A DNA stretch of 64,000 nt from Manihot esculenta. Lineage: Eukaryota > Streptophyta > Magnoliopsida > Malpighiales > Euphorbiaceae. Positions within the stretch are counted from its first letter, which is position 1. Every line of letters begins with the position of its first letter. Location of the stretch: assembly GCF_001659605.2 (NCBI RefSeq), contig NC_035171.2:26949825-27013824 (forward strand), written 5' to 3'. The notes under the pieces are model-generated. The model searched no databases. It worked only from the letters and a program-made list of their open reading frames with translations, and was not told the origin of the DNA. A program made the position numbers and the translations under genes. Below, piece by piece: positions 35,000-47,640 of this stretch.

Positions 35000-36039
35000 A
35001 GAAGTATATATGGTAAATGCAAGATGAAGAGACTAAATATCTTAGTTTTTCAAAATATAAATCTCAAATCGTTATTAACATAAAACTTAGGAATTATATA
35101 TTACATTTTCCTTCTAAAAGAGTTATTAGAATTTTAAAAATTGGGTCATTTTGGGTATCAAACGCTTATTCAAGTTTTGGATGAGGGTGTATAAGTATTT
35201 GATTGGGTTTTAAATTTGAATGGATATGCCAAAATTAATATATATATATATATAGTATATTTTGTACTCTATTAAACTGAAGGTTTTTACGTAAAAACAA
35301 ATATATTTTTAATTTAATAAAGTTAAAATGTATGGAATAAATTATTTATTTTGAGAAATTAAGGAAAATAAATTTTAATTTTGATATAATGTAAGGATTA
35401 AAAAAAATACTATATATTGAAAGTATTTTAGTATTTTTAGTTTTATTTTGACATTTTTTTTTGTAATTTTAATAAATTATTTTCTATCTTTCAGACAATT
35501 TAATTGAATATATTTATATTTCTGAAAAATAAACTGAATTTATAATTTATTGAATTTAATAATTTAATAGCTTAACACAAAAATTCAAAAAACTTCCATA
35601 AAATTCTGGCACTTTTGTATAAATTATTAAAAATCATGTGAACAATTGGTGATGAAATAAACTTAACTATTCTGTCCCATAATTAAAATTAAATAATATT
35701 ATATTAATTAATTTATATATTACTATAATTTAAAAAATAAATAATAATTAAAAAATAATTAAAAAATAAATAAAAATTATAGGAGCTAGGAGAAAATATT
35801 TCCTTTAATTTTTGTTTATTTTTTAAAAAAAGAAATTTTATGGTGCCCAGCCTCCAAGACTCCAGCATGGCAGCATTTTGAGGTTTGGGATTGCAGTATA
35901 AAAGAGGACCAAGAGAAATATAATAAAGCAAGATGGGTTGATTCCAGTATTTATTTATTTTATTTATTTATTTTTCTTTTTAAATTCTTATATTACAAAA
36001 TAAAAATTCAATAACTATAATAAATAGGTTTCTTGGAGA
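35000..36039. other. AT-rich stretch
   Basis: No gene or repeat end recognised. Confidence 0.6.
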
Positions 36040-36570
36040 AAAAGAAAATATTTTAGGTTAGATGGGATAATTGCATTTGAAGTTATAAAATCTTGTAAAC
36101 TATTTTATTTAATAAAGGAACAAATTAAGATATATGAAGAAAAGAGACGCTATGTCAGACAATTTAGTTCCCAAAATGAATTAGGCCAAAAAAAATGTCA
36201 TGAATATAATTAAAATAAATATTTTTTATTAAAAAATTAAGCCATTTAAAAAAATAATTTCCTTTTTTAAAAGAGAAAATTATTTTTAATATTTTAAAAA
36301 TTTTAACATAAATATATGAAGTGGGTGATATATTTTTAGCAACAAGAAGAAATTAGGTTAAGAAAAATGAATATTTAAATAGCATGAAATTTCAAAATTT
36401 GGGAACGTGAAAACATAAAATAAATAAATAAGAGATGGGTGTGTAATAGGACAAGAGCGGTGACAGTTGGCATGCTCCTATTATTCCAGTCAATAAAGCA
36501 AAACGATGGCTTCTCATTGCATCAACATTGACACGTGCTTGTCGTTTTGGCCTTTGATTTTTCTAATAAT
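36040..36570. repeat. Duplicated block, copy B (partner at 15290-15845)
   Basis: Shares, in order, TTAGGTTAGATGGGATAATTGC, GTAATAGGACAAGAGCGGTG, TATTATTCCAGTCAATAAAG and ACACGTGCTTGTCGTTTTG with copy A. Confidence 0.8.
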
Positions 36571-37869
36571 GATCATACAAACAATTAAATCTATAAGCCT
36601 ACAAGTTGACCAATAAGGTTTAGTTGTTTAGCATCAAAAATTGATCTAGTCCAGTCTGTTGAGTGTGTATTTTATTTTTTAAATTTAAAAAAATTATAAA
36701 AAAATTTATTAATTAATTTTTTTAATTTTAAAAAATATATTTAATATGTTCAGTTAGAATACAGAGCAATGCCATGGAAGGAAGGGAATGTGATTTTTCT
36801 TTACCTTCGATGTAATTTATCAATTTAATTTATTACAAAAATATTTATATCTAATTTACAGAAATTTAGTTCCTTTAAAATTTGTAATTAATTCTCTTAA
36901 TAATTTTATTTTAAAAGTAAATTTAAATTATTTTATTCAACATTCAGTGATTTTACTATTGCACCCGATGCCTTTTTTTTATTATTATTTTCTTTTTTTT
37001 TTCAACTGTATTTATTAATTACTTATAAAAGCACTTTGAAAATCTCTTAGAAAGGTTGGTGTTTGGTCCAATCAATCAATTCAATAGCAAAGTTTGGGGG
37101 ATTTTGTTTCGTTTTCATCCTAGAAAATTCCTAGAGATCTTCATTATTCTTCAACTAAACATTATCTAATCGTATCAAAAAATATTAATATAAATTAGGT
37201 TTAATTATAAAATCATTTAATCTTTGCGTCTTTTATAATTTAATTTAAAATATTTTTTTATGCAGTAGATCAAAATTTTAAAACTAATGTTTTTTTTTTT
37301 AATTTAAAATCAATTTAAAAATTATATCTTAGCTGACTGGAGTATATTAGTTAATGGAAATTTTTTATTTACACCTTTAAAAATATTTTATTATTTAATG
37401 TTTGTGAGGTCTACTATGATTTTAGTTTTTTTATAAACCAAAATTTTATTCGTAAAAAAGAAGAGGGAAAAATAATGATTGGAAAAATTACTATAATTTT
37501 TTTTAATATGTCATTTTCTTAATGACTAAATTTATAAAACTCACACTCAGAATAAAATCAGTCAGAATAATAACAGAAATTAATAATCTATTAAAATCTG
37601 TTACAAATCAGTAACAAATTAATTTTATAATTTTCAGTAATTGATTGAGAAATATGTGACTAAATAAAACTGTTTGCTAATTTAATTGGGAATTTTGAAA
37701 TCTATTATAAAATTAGCAAAAGATTAGTAATAAATTTGAATATGTTATTGCTAATATTTAATTACTAAAAGTTATTTTTATAAAAAAATATAAAATAGTA
37801 ATGGAATATAACATATTATCAAATTAATAACGGAGTTAGTAATTGATTAAATCCGTTACAGTATTTTGA
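36571..37869. other. AT-rich stretch
   Basis: No gene recognised. At 37500-37860 AGTAATNNATTA-type motifs presage the array that follows. Confidence 0.55.
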
Positions 37870-38335
37870 ATAAAAACTCTAATTTTTATTTTTTAAAATT
37901 TTATATTTTTTTAAATTTAATAATGAATATAATTCGTTATTAATTTAAAAATAAATAATGAATTATGTACTTTATTGTTAAATTTTCAAAAAAACATATT
38001 GCACTTTAATTTTAGAATCACACCTTTCTTCTTTTTAATTTAGTAACGAATATAATATATTACTAAATTTGTTAGTAATCTAAAAATTAGTATCGAATTC
38101 CTTAATCTATTACTAAATTTTAGAGTAAAATACCACGCTTTTATTTTAGAATCTCACATTTTTTTTAAATTTTTAATTGAGTAATGAATATAATATATTA
38201 CTGATCTAAAAATGAATAACAGATTTTTTAATATGTTGCTAAATTTTGTAGAAAAATACTACTTTTTTATTTTATTCGCCAATATTATTCTTTTAAATTT
38301 AGTAATAGATGGAAACCGTTACTAATTTGTGTATT
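37870..38335. repeat. Degenerate tandem repeat of about 120-140 bp with palindromic GTTACTAAAT motifs
   Basis: Four diverged units each contain a (T)AGTAAYGAATATAAT/ATTACTAA near-palindrome (about 37920, 38041, 38183, 38300), a TTGCTAAATTTT segment and an AATAMYACDCTTTTATTTTA segment. Subterminal arrays of this kind occur in CACTA-type transposons, but no CACTA end is seen. Confidence 0.65.
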
Positions 38336-38352
38336 ATATACCAACACATTGA

Positions 38353-38853
38353 TGTGGCTGAAACGAAACTATGCTGTAATTGGTCAATCTACAAGAAAGA
38401 GAATGTGAGGTGATGGGCGCCTACGACAGACACTCCGACGCTCAAGTTATTAAACTGAAGAAAAGGGCGAGTGTAATGAATTCCTTAGAACTCAAGAGTG
38501 GTTGTGTAAAAATGCGTACCTTGATCTCTTTGTTTATCAGCTTTTATACTATAAGAAGATGGAGTTGGTTATCATATCTCCTAGAAATCCGATTAACACC
38601 GACTAGTAGATATGGGATTCCGCGATTATAGGTGTAACGGGAATCTGCTAGATTGTATATCTAATGGTAACTTTCTGTGAAGTCTCGTTCAGTTGAAGAG
38701 AGGGTGAGTCTTGGCAAAGAATCGAGGACTACAGTATCCGGGTCTTCCTTTCCACTAATGGGACCGCGTATTAACTTATCAAACACTTGCCACATGGCTT
38801 TGTCTTATATTGACAACTCATGACTTGCTTTGAGTGATTATTGTACTACAACA
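38353..38853 (-). repeat. 3' LTR of the Tat/Retand-like element
   Basis: Plus-strand limits TGTGGCTGAAACG and ACTACAACA. It is followed on its right by a nine-base C run, that is a G-rich polypurine tract on the minus strand. A minus-strand TATAAAAG box lies at about 38541-38549. Confidence 0.85.
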
Positions 38854-39031
38854 GAGGTCCCCCCCCCACTAGTTTCGATTCTCCAGATTTGAAGATTACA
38901 ATTGTCTTCACGATCTTAAGCACGTGGCACGTCTAGATTGGTCGTTTATGCTCGCATCGCTTTGCCTGCTCCTGACCATGATGATTGCCTTATTCCTCGA
39001 GCTGCATTCAAAACCTACCGTCGAAACCGTC

Positions 39032-39039
39032 ATATAAAA
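39032..39039 (+). promoter_or_regulatory. TATA box of the antisense ORF
   Basis: CATATAAAAACC lies about 140 bp upstream of the ATG at 39171, on the strand opposite to the retrotransposon's own transcription. A C/T-rich leader lies between. Confidence 0.55.
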
Positions 39040-39170
39040 ACCACTCTTCTCCAAATACCACTTTTGCTCACAACTGACTTTTGCACTTTAGAAAAAACTC
39101 GACCACTCCTCTTTTCCATTCACACATGTCCTTACTCAAGAATTCCTATTTGCTTTTTCTTCTATAGAAA

Positions 39171-41118
39171 TGAATAGGAACACTTCTTTTTCTTCTTCTT
39201 CTAGTGAAAGTTCAACCTCTAACTCCTCCTCCAATGGCTACCATTTGCGCTCCTCTTCCAATGGCCCCCATTTGCACTCCTGCTCCTATTGTCCCGCTAA
39301 GGGCAGTCCATGACCATGAAAATATCTTGGTAAACGATATTCCTTCCATGCTGACTGAGAAGGATGTAGACCGTCTCTATGATTAATATCAAATCTCATG
39401 AGAGACCTTCCGAATTTATGCTCCCGCCTCGCATGTTCATATGGATGGTTGAATTCCTGCTGAGAATAATCATCTATGAAGAGCAATTAAAGGTGGGTCT
39501 TTGATTTTCAATGGATTCGTTCTTCGTTGAAGTCCTTCGTTTCCATAAGATGGCAGTCGCCCAAATGAACCCCAACAATTGGAGGATTTTAGTGGCTTTT
39601 CGCTTTTCGCTTTCTCTGCTTTAACAACAACATCGAGCCGAGTGTTGCACTATTCTCTTAGTTGTACTAGCTAGAAACCTAAAAGAACGATGAATTCTGG
39701 TACTTTAGCGGGAGAAAACATCAAAACCTTTTAGACCGGATGCCCTCATCCCTCATCACCGAGTATCCAAGGATTTTGGGTGACTCCAAACTGATTAGAA
39801 TGTATACGTGGAGTTTCAGAAGGATGAGGTCCAGCCACGGTAGGATGAAGAAGAGTCTTTGGACTTCCTCTAGAGGATGGCCTTGACATAAAGTATCGAT
39901 ATCATAGTAGCAGTGAGGAACGCCCTTCTGTCCTGGCAAAGCCACACTCAAGTTGGCCAGGCTCAGGCTCCTCACCTGCGCAGCCTTCCAGCCACTCGGG
40001 AAAGCACATCTCATGCTAATGTGCAGGTATTTTTCTTTTTAACCCCTTTGTTTTTGAAACTGCCTTACTTAATCACCTTTTGTTTCATGCAGATATGACC
40101 GGGCCAAAAAATAAATTCGTCAAGACGGCATGTGCTGCCCATAAGGGCAAAGCTGTTGTGGAGTAATCGAACCACCTCCTAAATGAGCTCGCTGTACCAA
40201 GGAGATTATCATACTTCCTCCTCCTTCACTCCCTCCTGCGGTTGAAGAATCAACTCCAACTCAGCTCGAGTCTTCTACAAGGGGCACTTTTGCAGTAGTC
40301 CCTATCACTATCGAACCAGCACCTGAAAGTGCTGGAGTTGAATCTTCGTGGCCCCAAATTGTTCAATACCTGGCGCTGGTATTGACCCGAACGACCTCTC
40401 TTCTCGAGGAACCTTACATGTCAGTCCTCATAACCAAGAATGCTTTGAGGATTGGGACTGTCATGTTTTGAATGAGGTCAAGATAGACGATCTCTATAAC
40501 AACATCATGCATTCTGCCATGGAGAGTGTTCTCTGCGCATAAATGGCTAAGGAGCGGAACAAGATTCTGAGGTAAGAATTTGGGGACCAGGAGACAGGTA
40601 AAAGTCCCCTACAAAAGGAATGTTTGAGGGTGAAGGCTCGAGTTCATGAGGTGGAGAGTACAATAAAAGAGACGCTGGAGTCAGTGGACAAGCTCCAGGC
40701 AGATATGGACAAGGCCAACACTTCTAAGCTTTCCCTTGAGAATCGGGCAAAAAATACTGAGGATCAAGTGACTATCCTCCAATGGCAAGTCCAGGCGCTG
40801 CAATCTCAAGCTGAGGAGAACCAAGCTGCCTCCAACAGAATTACTAAACTAGAGGCTGAGTTTTAGAAGACAGTAGCCTAGGGAGGAGAAATGTTTATCG
40901 TGGGCCAAGACTTGGTCAAGAAGGAGTTGGTAAAACGATTTTCTTTTGAGGATTTTACTTGGACAGATGACATCTTCCTGGAGGAGGAGGACAAGCAAGA
41001 GGAGGAGAGGATTGAAAATCTCAACTGAGTCTTTGCAGAAAATGTAATAGATGTAAAGAATGTAAATGTTATAGAGGCCCGGGAGGAGAAAATTGAGGAT
41101 ATCCCTCCTCCTATGTAA
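39171..41118 (+). pseudogene. Antisense ORF, Transposase_28-like (PF04195 type) pseudogene with intron
   Basis: The N-terminus is Ser-rich. At about 39330-39600 broken frames give a conserved block (N-D-I-P-S-M-L-T-E-K-D-V-D, E-T-F-R-I-Y-A-P-A, then V-A-Q-M-N-P-N-N-W-R-I-L-V-A-F-R-F) typical of the protein family labelled putative gypsy type transposon. A GT-AG intron fits 40027-40092 (GTATTT...CATGCAG). A Gln/Ala-rich coiled coil follows at 40624-40866, then an acidic tail ending at the stop at 41116-41118. Stops and frameshifts at several points (for example near 39384, 40541 and 40864) disable it. Its function in these elements is unknown. Confidence 0.72.
40027..40092 (+). other. Probable intron in the antisense ORF
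   Basis: Donor GTGCAG|GTATTT, a T-rich body and acceptor TTTCATGCAG; 66 bp, a plausible plant intron size. Confidence 0.65.
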
Positions 41119-41329
41119 TCCTTTCCTTTTTATGTAATGGAAATATTTTCTTTCATATCTTATTACATTTTTACTAAGTGTTTATATGCTCTGTACTCGT
41201 CCATAACCCTCATCTAATCATCATCAAATAAGACTTAAATAATCTCTAAAAAATTGCTAAGGGGGTTAACACCCAACTAAATATCTAGTAATCATTACAT
41301 TTACTAAAAAATGACCTAAGCAGGCTCGC

Positions 41330-41640
41330 TAACAGGATATAACACTCGGTCACCAGTCTAACTGATGCCCACTTTATGGGCATAAAATAAATAACTTGAA
41401 AAAATTCGAAAATAGGACCAACACTTAGTCATTGGGCCTGCCAGATACTCGTCTTGAGGCCTTAGTATATAATGCCTTAGAAAAAATTTTTATAACATGG
41501 GACTAACACCCGATCATTGGGCCTGACAGATACTTGTCTTGTGGCCTAGGCATAAAATATTTTAAAAATTTTTTATAAAGTGGAACTAACACCTGGTCAC
41601 TGAGCCTGGCGGATACCCACCTTGTGGCTTTTATTAATGA
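41330..41640. repeat. About 87-bp tandem repeat, three copies, related to the 82-bp array at 31450
   Basis: GGRMYAACACYYGGTCAYTG...GATACYYRYCTTGTGGCC recurs at about 41415, 41503 and 41585. It shares CTTGTGGCCT and AAAATGCCTTA with the other array. Confidence 0.85.
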
Positions 41641-41754
41641 ATGTTTTTATTTGAATAAGATAAACCCATCATTTCTTGTCACTGAATAACTCAACATATG
41701 AAAAAAATATCTCGTTAATTGTTATTGATAAAATTTTCTTAGATTATAAATATT

Positions 41755-42175
41755 TCAGGGATGGAAAATGACTCGACCATCTAATTTAGCCAATTTATAA
41801 GACCTTGGGTGAATAACCTTCGACATCTTAAATGGTCATTTCCAGTTTTCGGCCAACCTACTGACTCGGTATTATCGCCTTTTACATCTGTTCTTTTAAG
41901 AGCTATATCCCCTACATTAAAAGCTCGTGACTTGACTCTACTGTTAAACATTCTGAACATTACCTTTGAAATTCTAAACCGAATAAAGATATTCTTGTTG
42001 ACGAAGGACATTGCCTATTGGTGGTGATAGACTGAATTGTCTTTACCTCAGCCCACTTGCTGAAATGATCTACCGCTACTATTATAAATTTTCTTGATCC
42101 AATTGCTTTTGAAAAAGGGTTAAGAATATCTAGCTCCTACTAAAATAAAGAATAGGGGGCTTCCAATTGCTGTTT
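41755..42175 (-). pseudogene. Ty3/Gypsy integrase and pol C-terminus fragment
   Basis: The minus strand at 42165-42010 gives E-L-D-I-L-N-P-F, then F-I-I-V-A-V-D-H-F-S-K-W-A-E-V, the start of a Gypsy integrase core with its first catalytic Asp. At 42011-41781 a frame ends with S-R-A-F-N-V-G-D-I-A-L-K-R and D-N-T-E-S, the pol C-terminal region. The middle of integrase, with the other catalytic residues, is deleted. Confidence 0.85.
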
Positions 42176-42179
42176 ATAA

Positions 42180-42989
42180 ACTAATTTAATTTTAAAAAAA
42201 AATTGATAAAATTCACTTATTTGAACATTATAACCAAATAATAAAAAATTAAGTGAATTAACTTTTAAATCAAACTTCAATTGATAAACTTCTCAATTTT
42301 GATTATATTCTGTTGACATTTTAAATTAATCGTTTATTCCATTATTTCATCGCATTTATTTTATTTCTTCTTAAATATTTTGAAATAAAATATTGAATAG
42401 AAATTTCTGTCCTTTTTCTTTCATTTTAAATATTTTTCTTTTATTTGAGTTAAATAAATTCAAGATTTCTGTTGAATTGATATGTATTCAATTTATCTAT
42501 GAGAATTATTAAATTAAAAAAAATCAATTTTAATTAACTGATTCAAACGCCTTATTACTAATGGAGGTGTATACTACTTTCCTCATCGGATCTGAGAATA
42601 GATGCTTTTACAATGTCCAAAGACACGTAATAGCTTCTAGTGTCGTGTTGTTCTAAGTCTAGTGAGGAATTACAGTTGGCTTTATCTTATTGTGGTAAAT
42701 ATGAGAGAAAAGAAATAAATTTATGTAGTTTCAAAATAAATAAATAAAATAATTTTTTTAAAAAACAATAAAATAAACTTTTTTTAATAATAAAATAAAA
42801 TTATGTTTGGGCCAAGTCCCAAAGATGCTCCTGATTTTGGAATATTTAGAGGCTACGAGGCATCGGTAGGAGTGATGTTTTTTCTTCAAATGTCAGTTCA
42901 TGATCTCCTTGTCTAAATCTCCATATGGCAAATGCAATTTTAATATTTAGTAGGGTGTCTAGAGGGCTCCTGTAGTATTTTATTTACAT
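42180..42989. other. Unassigned stretch
   Basis: AT-rich with a more balanced patch at 42545-42680. No domain or repeat recognised. Confidence 0.5.
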
Positions 42990-43385
42990 TAATTTAACAA
43001 ATTTAATTTAATCAAAAATAAAAATTTATAAGTTAATTTTTTATTTAAAATTCTATTTATTTTACATAAAATATTTTTAAAAAATATTTTTCATATTTTT
43101 TAACATTTAAAATATTAAAAAAATTATTTAACAAAAAATATTTTCTTAAATAATAAAAAATTAACTTATTTTAGGAAAAAATAATTTTTTTAATATTTGG
43201 AAAATCTTACTAGGAGCTTTCTATTTAAATTTGTTAATATATTTTATTTTTAAATTAAAATTAAATAATAAAAAATAAATTATTTTTATTAAAAAATATT
43301 TTTTATATGAAAAATATTTTTTAAACATAAATTATTTTTCAATGTAAACTATTTTTCTTGAAATAAATGGAGGTTAAATTAAAAA
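42990..43385 (-). repeat. AT-rich dispersed family 2, inverted copy with internal duplication
   Basis: Ends (minus strand) at TTTAACCTCCATTTATTTC near 43378. Contains AATTAAAATTAAATAATAAA and ATATGAAAAATATTTTT blocks in the reverse order of the 18905 copy. Confidence 0.6.
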
Positions 43386-44332
43386 ATAACTAACTCAATT
43401 TCTTAAATTTAAAGTTTTTCTTATTGGTTTAATCTAAAAATCAAGAAACTCAATTAATTGATTTTCTTCATTTTTATACTTATTTGAGATGTACAATTTA
43501 AAATCATTTTTAACAATTTTTTAAAATTAATTTAAAATTTTAATTTAATCAACTTTAAAAAAAAAATTTGTATGGGTTAAATTGCTTTTTTACTTAAATT
43601 AAAAATTGATTAACTCAATTTCTGATTTAACCAAAAAATCTAGAAGCTCAAATAATAAAGGAGCTCCTCACTTGGTTATTTTTAATCATTTTGTATCTGG
43701 TGCTTATGCCTTCTAGGGAGAGGAGGTCACAAGATTTTTTAATGGAATTTTTTTATTATCTTGGAAAAAACGAAAAAGAATAAAACGTGTTATAATTATA
43801 TATATATATTTTTAATGGCTCAAACAAAATTCAAACTCATATAAAAATTTTAAATTTAAACTCCAATGAAAGTAAAATAAATTCAATAAAGTTTATTGAT
43901 CTCAAATATTAGATTCAAAACAATTAATGTCTATTAATTAAGAGATTTACCTTCTTGAAAAATAAAAACTAAAAAAAAAATGAAGTTGATTTCATTTGCA
44001 AACGAAAATTGGGGAAAATTTTAAAAAATAATTAAATGAAAATTTTACTATTTACACTATTGTGAAATTGATGATTTGATATTCATATTTTCCAAAGTAT
44101 AATATTTACATAAATTTTTATGTAATTATATTGTTATTTATAATATTAATAGGATATTCTTTTTTAATTAGAGTGTGATAAATATTTTTCGATAAATGGA
44201 GGTCTAAATAGAATAAATATTTTATTTATGTATAATTCATAAAATTTCTAATTAGATTAAAATTAAAAACTCTAGCATTATGAATTAGAGTGTAGAAGAG
44301 AGATTATTTGACTTTTAGCCATTTTACTGAGA
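43386..44332. other. AT-rich stretch
   Basis: Nothing recognised beyond short A/T runs. Confidence 0.55.
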
Positions 44333-44410
44333 GGCTTTTGTTCAATTGATAAGAATTTGAGTTGCTCTCACATTAAGATAGAGAAAGATTTGGATTGATT
44401 TTGTTTTTTA
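44333..44410 (+). repeat. Possible tRNA-like SINE remnant
   Basis: GGCTTTTGTTCAATTGATAA, then GAGTTGCTCTCACATTAAG and GAAAGATTTGGATTG resemble the A-box, mid and B-box order of a tRNA-derived repeat. One copy only, so weak. Confidence 0.3.
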
Positions 44411-45490
44411 AACATAGTAATCATATGTATTAAGAAACTAAATAGACAAGGATACAATAACCATGTTGAGCTCACACCCTAATACAAACAAGCCTCTCTA
44501 TTCACAAAACCTAACTAGCCCAACCACCTCATCACCGACGGAATAGAAAAGTCCATCGAAAGTCAGAGCAGCTAATTCGCAAAGCAAGCAAGCTAAACGG
44601 ATAGATCGAACTCTCGAGTATTGTGGGTTGCTAGTGCAACTCATTTTTAGAACACGACTCAAATTGATCTAAATAACTTTTGAACTTATTTTCCATTTTA
44701 ATTAAAATGATTAATCCAAATTATTTAGTAGATTTTAGCTAGAATATTATATACCCTATCAAATTTTACTAATTTCTCAATGTGGGAAATTTTGCGCCAC
44801 CACTTAGATATGATAAAGAGACATCCAAAACTAAGATCCAAAGCTAAATCCACGATGCCAGAGCACTCAAGATGAAGAGTGGCTGCCAAAGGAGAGGATA
44901 TCAGCCTCCAAATCAACAAAATGATTCATAAGAAATAGCACATAGGTAACTAAAAACCCACATGCAACTTTAGAGGAAGCTGCTAAATTCTTGCACACAC
45001 CATCCTTCAGTGTCAGATCAGATCTATCCATCCAAGGTAACAAGGGAAAAGCTCCATGGCCATGGCAGTCACAGTCTCGATTAGCCATGGAAGATCGATT
45101 TATGGCATCATTGGCTGCATCCTAAACCACAAGCTTTGATGATTTCGTGCTAATCAAAGATAGGATAGAAAGACATTTCAAAGAAAAACATAAAAACTAT
45201 ACTAGATCTTGAAGAAACTCTCTCTTGGAAGCATTGATTTGGTCTCTTAACAACCACAAAATATGTACACGCAAAATTAGAAGGGATGAGGAAAAATCCC
45301 CTTTGGCCAAGCGGAAAACAAAATGAAAAAACCTTCCCTACCAAGCACCGCAACAACCTTGCAAAAGAACTGAGAAAAAAGAAAATCTTAGAAAATAAAG
45401 AAATTTCTCTCTTTAATAAAGTAGAAAGAGACCTATCTACAATAAAGCTAAACTATTTGGGTTGATAAATAAATAACTTTAATTTGTAAT
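44411..45490. other. Unassigned, less AT-rich stretch
   Basis: Base composition at 44450-45360 is more balanced than its surroundings, and minus-strand frames are moderately open (60-75 codons), but no domain is recognised. It could be an old LINE or gene relic; no support either way. Confidence 0.4.
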
Positions 45491-46196
45491 TGATGATTTT
45501 ATTAAATAAAATTCAATTGATGATTTTATTAAGTATAATAAAGGGTGAATACTTTGTATTTTACTCTTATTATATATGTTAAATACTTTCACTGTCCAAC
45601 TATTTTTCTCAAATTTTACTCTTCTTCTTAAATTTTATCATAACAAATTTTTTTTACCGTTATTAACATTTTTATTTCTAATCAATTTTTTGATTAATTA
45701 TTAAATTGATAAAGATAGACAGAAATATAAACAAAATTAAATGTGAGAGACTAAATTATATAATTTTAAAAAAATACAAGGATTAGTTAATTAATTTAAA
45801 CATAATTATTTACTGTAGTAAAACCTTTTATCTAATTTGACAAGAGCACATTCTCACAATTTTCAAGAATCAGCATTTCAAGCTGTGGCAGCTCAATCTC
45901 ATGGAATAGCAACCTAATTAATTAATTAACATAAGTTATACATTAGCAGCACAGCTAACATCAAATCAATTCTCCACAGAAAACAAAAAGGTGAATACAA
46001 ACAAAATGCCTCTAAATATATAAAATGTTAGGTAATTTGATGACATGGGTTTTCAATTATACAATTCATGCCACCACATACCCAAATCAAAATCTTGAGT
46101 TTAAAATCAAAAATAAAGAAACTAGTAGATGATGGACAAGTGGGGTTGAGTACATCTCTAACGGATTTTACTTTCAACGTCAGGAAGCATCGGAGA

Positions 46197-46306
46197 TTTT
46201 TTTTTTTTTTAAATAATAATTGAAAATTAAAAGAGTAAAACTTAAAATTTTTCAAATTTATTTAAATATACTTATTATCAGACTAAATTAATCTGTGAGT
46301 GCGTAT
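46197..46306 (-). mobile_element. tRNA-derived SINE copy
   Basis: Minus strand: CACTCACAGATTAATTTAGT, CTGATAATAAGT, and a tail of about 13 As (the T-run at 46198-46210). Same family as 55492 and 57635. Confidence 0.72.
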
Positions 46307-47210
46307 GAGAGAAATTATTAAATACTCTAAATATATCATTTTGAAAATTTTGAATTAAAAATAATTTATTTTTTAATTTTATATTGTAATTTAAAAAATA
46401 ATTTATCGAATAGTCATCATTATTGAAAAGATTTTACTCAAATGTCACTATTAGATCGAGTGTAAATGAAAATTCATGATAGTTAATAGAAAAAAGAAAA
46501 GTAGATGGCTAGTTAGGAGTGGTCCATATTGATGACCACCAAAAGATACAAACAGCTAATTAAATTAAGTAATCACTCAATGATTTCCATATTATAGGGC
46601 TTGAAAAGGACTTGTTTTTGGCTCCTACCATATCCTAAGATTCTTCTTCCAATTCATCTCTGTCTTCCACTATCCAGGCTTAGGCTCAGGCTGCCATTTT
46701 TCCCTAATTAATCTCCACCATCCTTCTAAGAAAACAGTGTTTAACAAAAATATAATAAATCTTTTTTTTTCTTTTTCTATTTCCTTATCCTCAACAACTC
46801 ATTTTTATCTTCTAATACCCTACTTCTGACTTTCTTGAAAGCATTTTATCACACGGCATTGACACCCCACACATAGATAAACAACTATCATATTAATATG
46901 CCATCTTTTAAACGATTTCTTCTTTTTTTTTTTTCTTTTTTTTAAAAAAATATTTATGTTGCTTCTTTGAAGAGGGTACACCTACATTAATTACTCTATT
47001 ATCTACCTAATAATTTATAATTAGCATAGTTATTTTTTATATATATACATCTGTTTCACATTGTAAGATTAAATTATCTATAATTTGAAAATTAAAGGAG
47101 TAAACAAAATTAAAGGATAAAATGACTTTTCTTTAAAAAAAATGAAATAAATTATATATTTTCACGTTTAAAAATTTATATCTCCTAAGAATAGAGCAAT
47201 ATTAAGTTCA
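46307..47210. other. AT-rich stretch
   Basis: A less AT-rich patch at 46580-46730 has no recognised coding. Confidence 0.5.
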
Positions 47211-47214
47211 AATC

Positions 47215-47640
47215 GAAAATATTGACCAAACCAAATTAATTTGAAAATTCAGTTTAATTTTTTATTTTTTTTATTTCAGTTTTTAATTTAAAAAATTTCA
47301 ATTATTTCAATTCGATTCGATTTTGATAAAAAAAATAAAAAAAAAATAAACCAAACCGATTAGTGATAATAATATATTATTTTCAATAATACAGAGATTA
47401 GATCATATTGATTCAAAAAAAAAAAAGAGATTAGATCATATTAAAGTTAAAATATTTTAATTAAATTTTAAAATACTAAAAATAAAGTATAAAAAATAAA
47501 AAATTATTAAAAATTCAAACGGATCAAATCAAATTTTATTTGATTCAATTTAATTTCTAATTAAAATTGATTCGATTTAATTTTTATACGTATCAAAATT
47601 TCGATTTTCATAAATACCAGCTTGGTTTAATTAAAAATAT
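47215..47640 (+). repeat. AT-rich MITE-like family 1, copy D
   Basis: GATTCGATTTTGAT arm, GTGATAATAATATATTATTTT core, GATTCGATTTAATTTTTATA arm. A short tandem duplication (AGAGATTAGATCATATT) breaks the centre. Confidence 0.7.

Larger units (their letters stand above)
38353..42175 (-). mobile_element. Tat/Retand-like Ty3/Gypsy element, 3' half with antisense ORF
   Basis: In element (minus) orientation the order is integrase and pol C-terminus (42175-41755), 82-87-bp tandem repeats (41640-41330), a Transposase_28-like ORF on the opposite strand (39171-41118), a G-rich polypurine tract (about 38857-38869) and the 3' LTR (38853-38353). Gag, protease, RT and the 5' LTR are absent to the right. 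An antisense extra ORF plus tandem repeats between pol and 3' LTR is described for the Tat lineage, Retand in particular (family knowledge). Lineage assignment is by this architecture and by integrase style, not by alignment. Confidence 0.8.

Noticed and set aside
38380..38631. Plus-strand 83-codon ORF
   Set aside because: Lies within the Tat-like LTR and is not shared as an open frame by the other LTR copies.
44725..45356. Minus-strand frames that might be LINE RNase H
   Set aside because: Looked for the Asp/Glu landmarks and the V-x-H-x-L-A motif and found none convincing; left unassigned.
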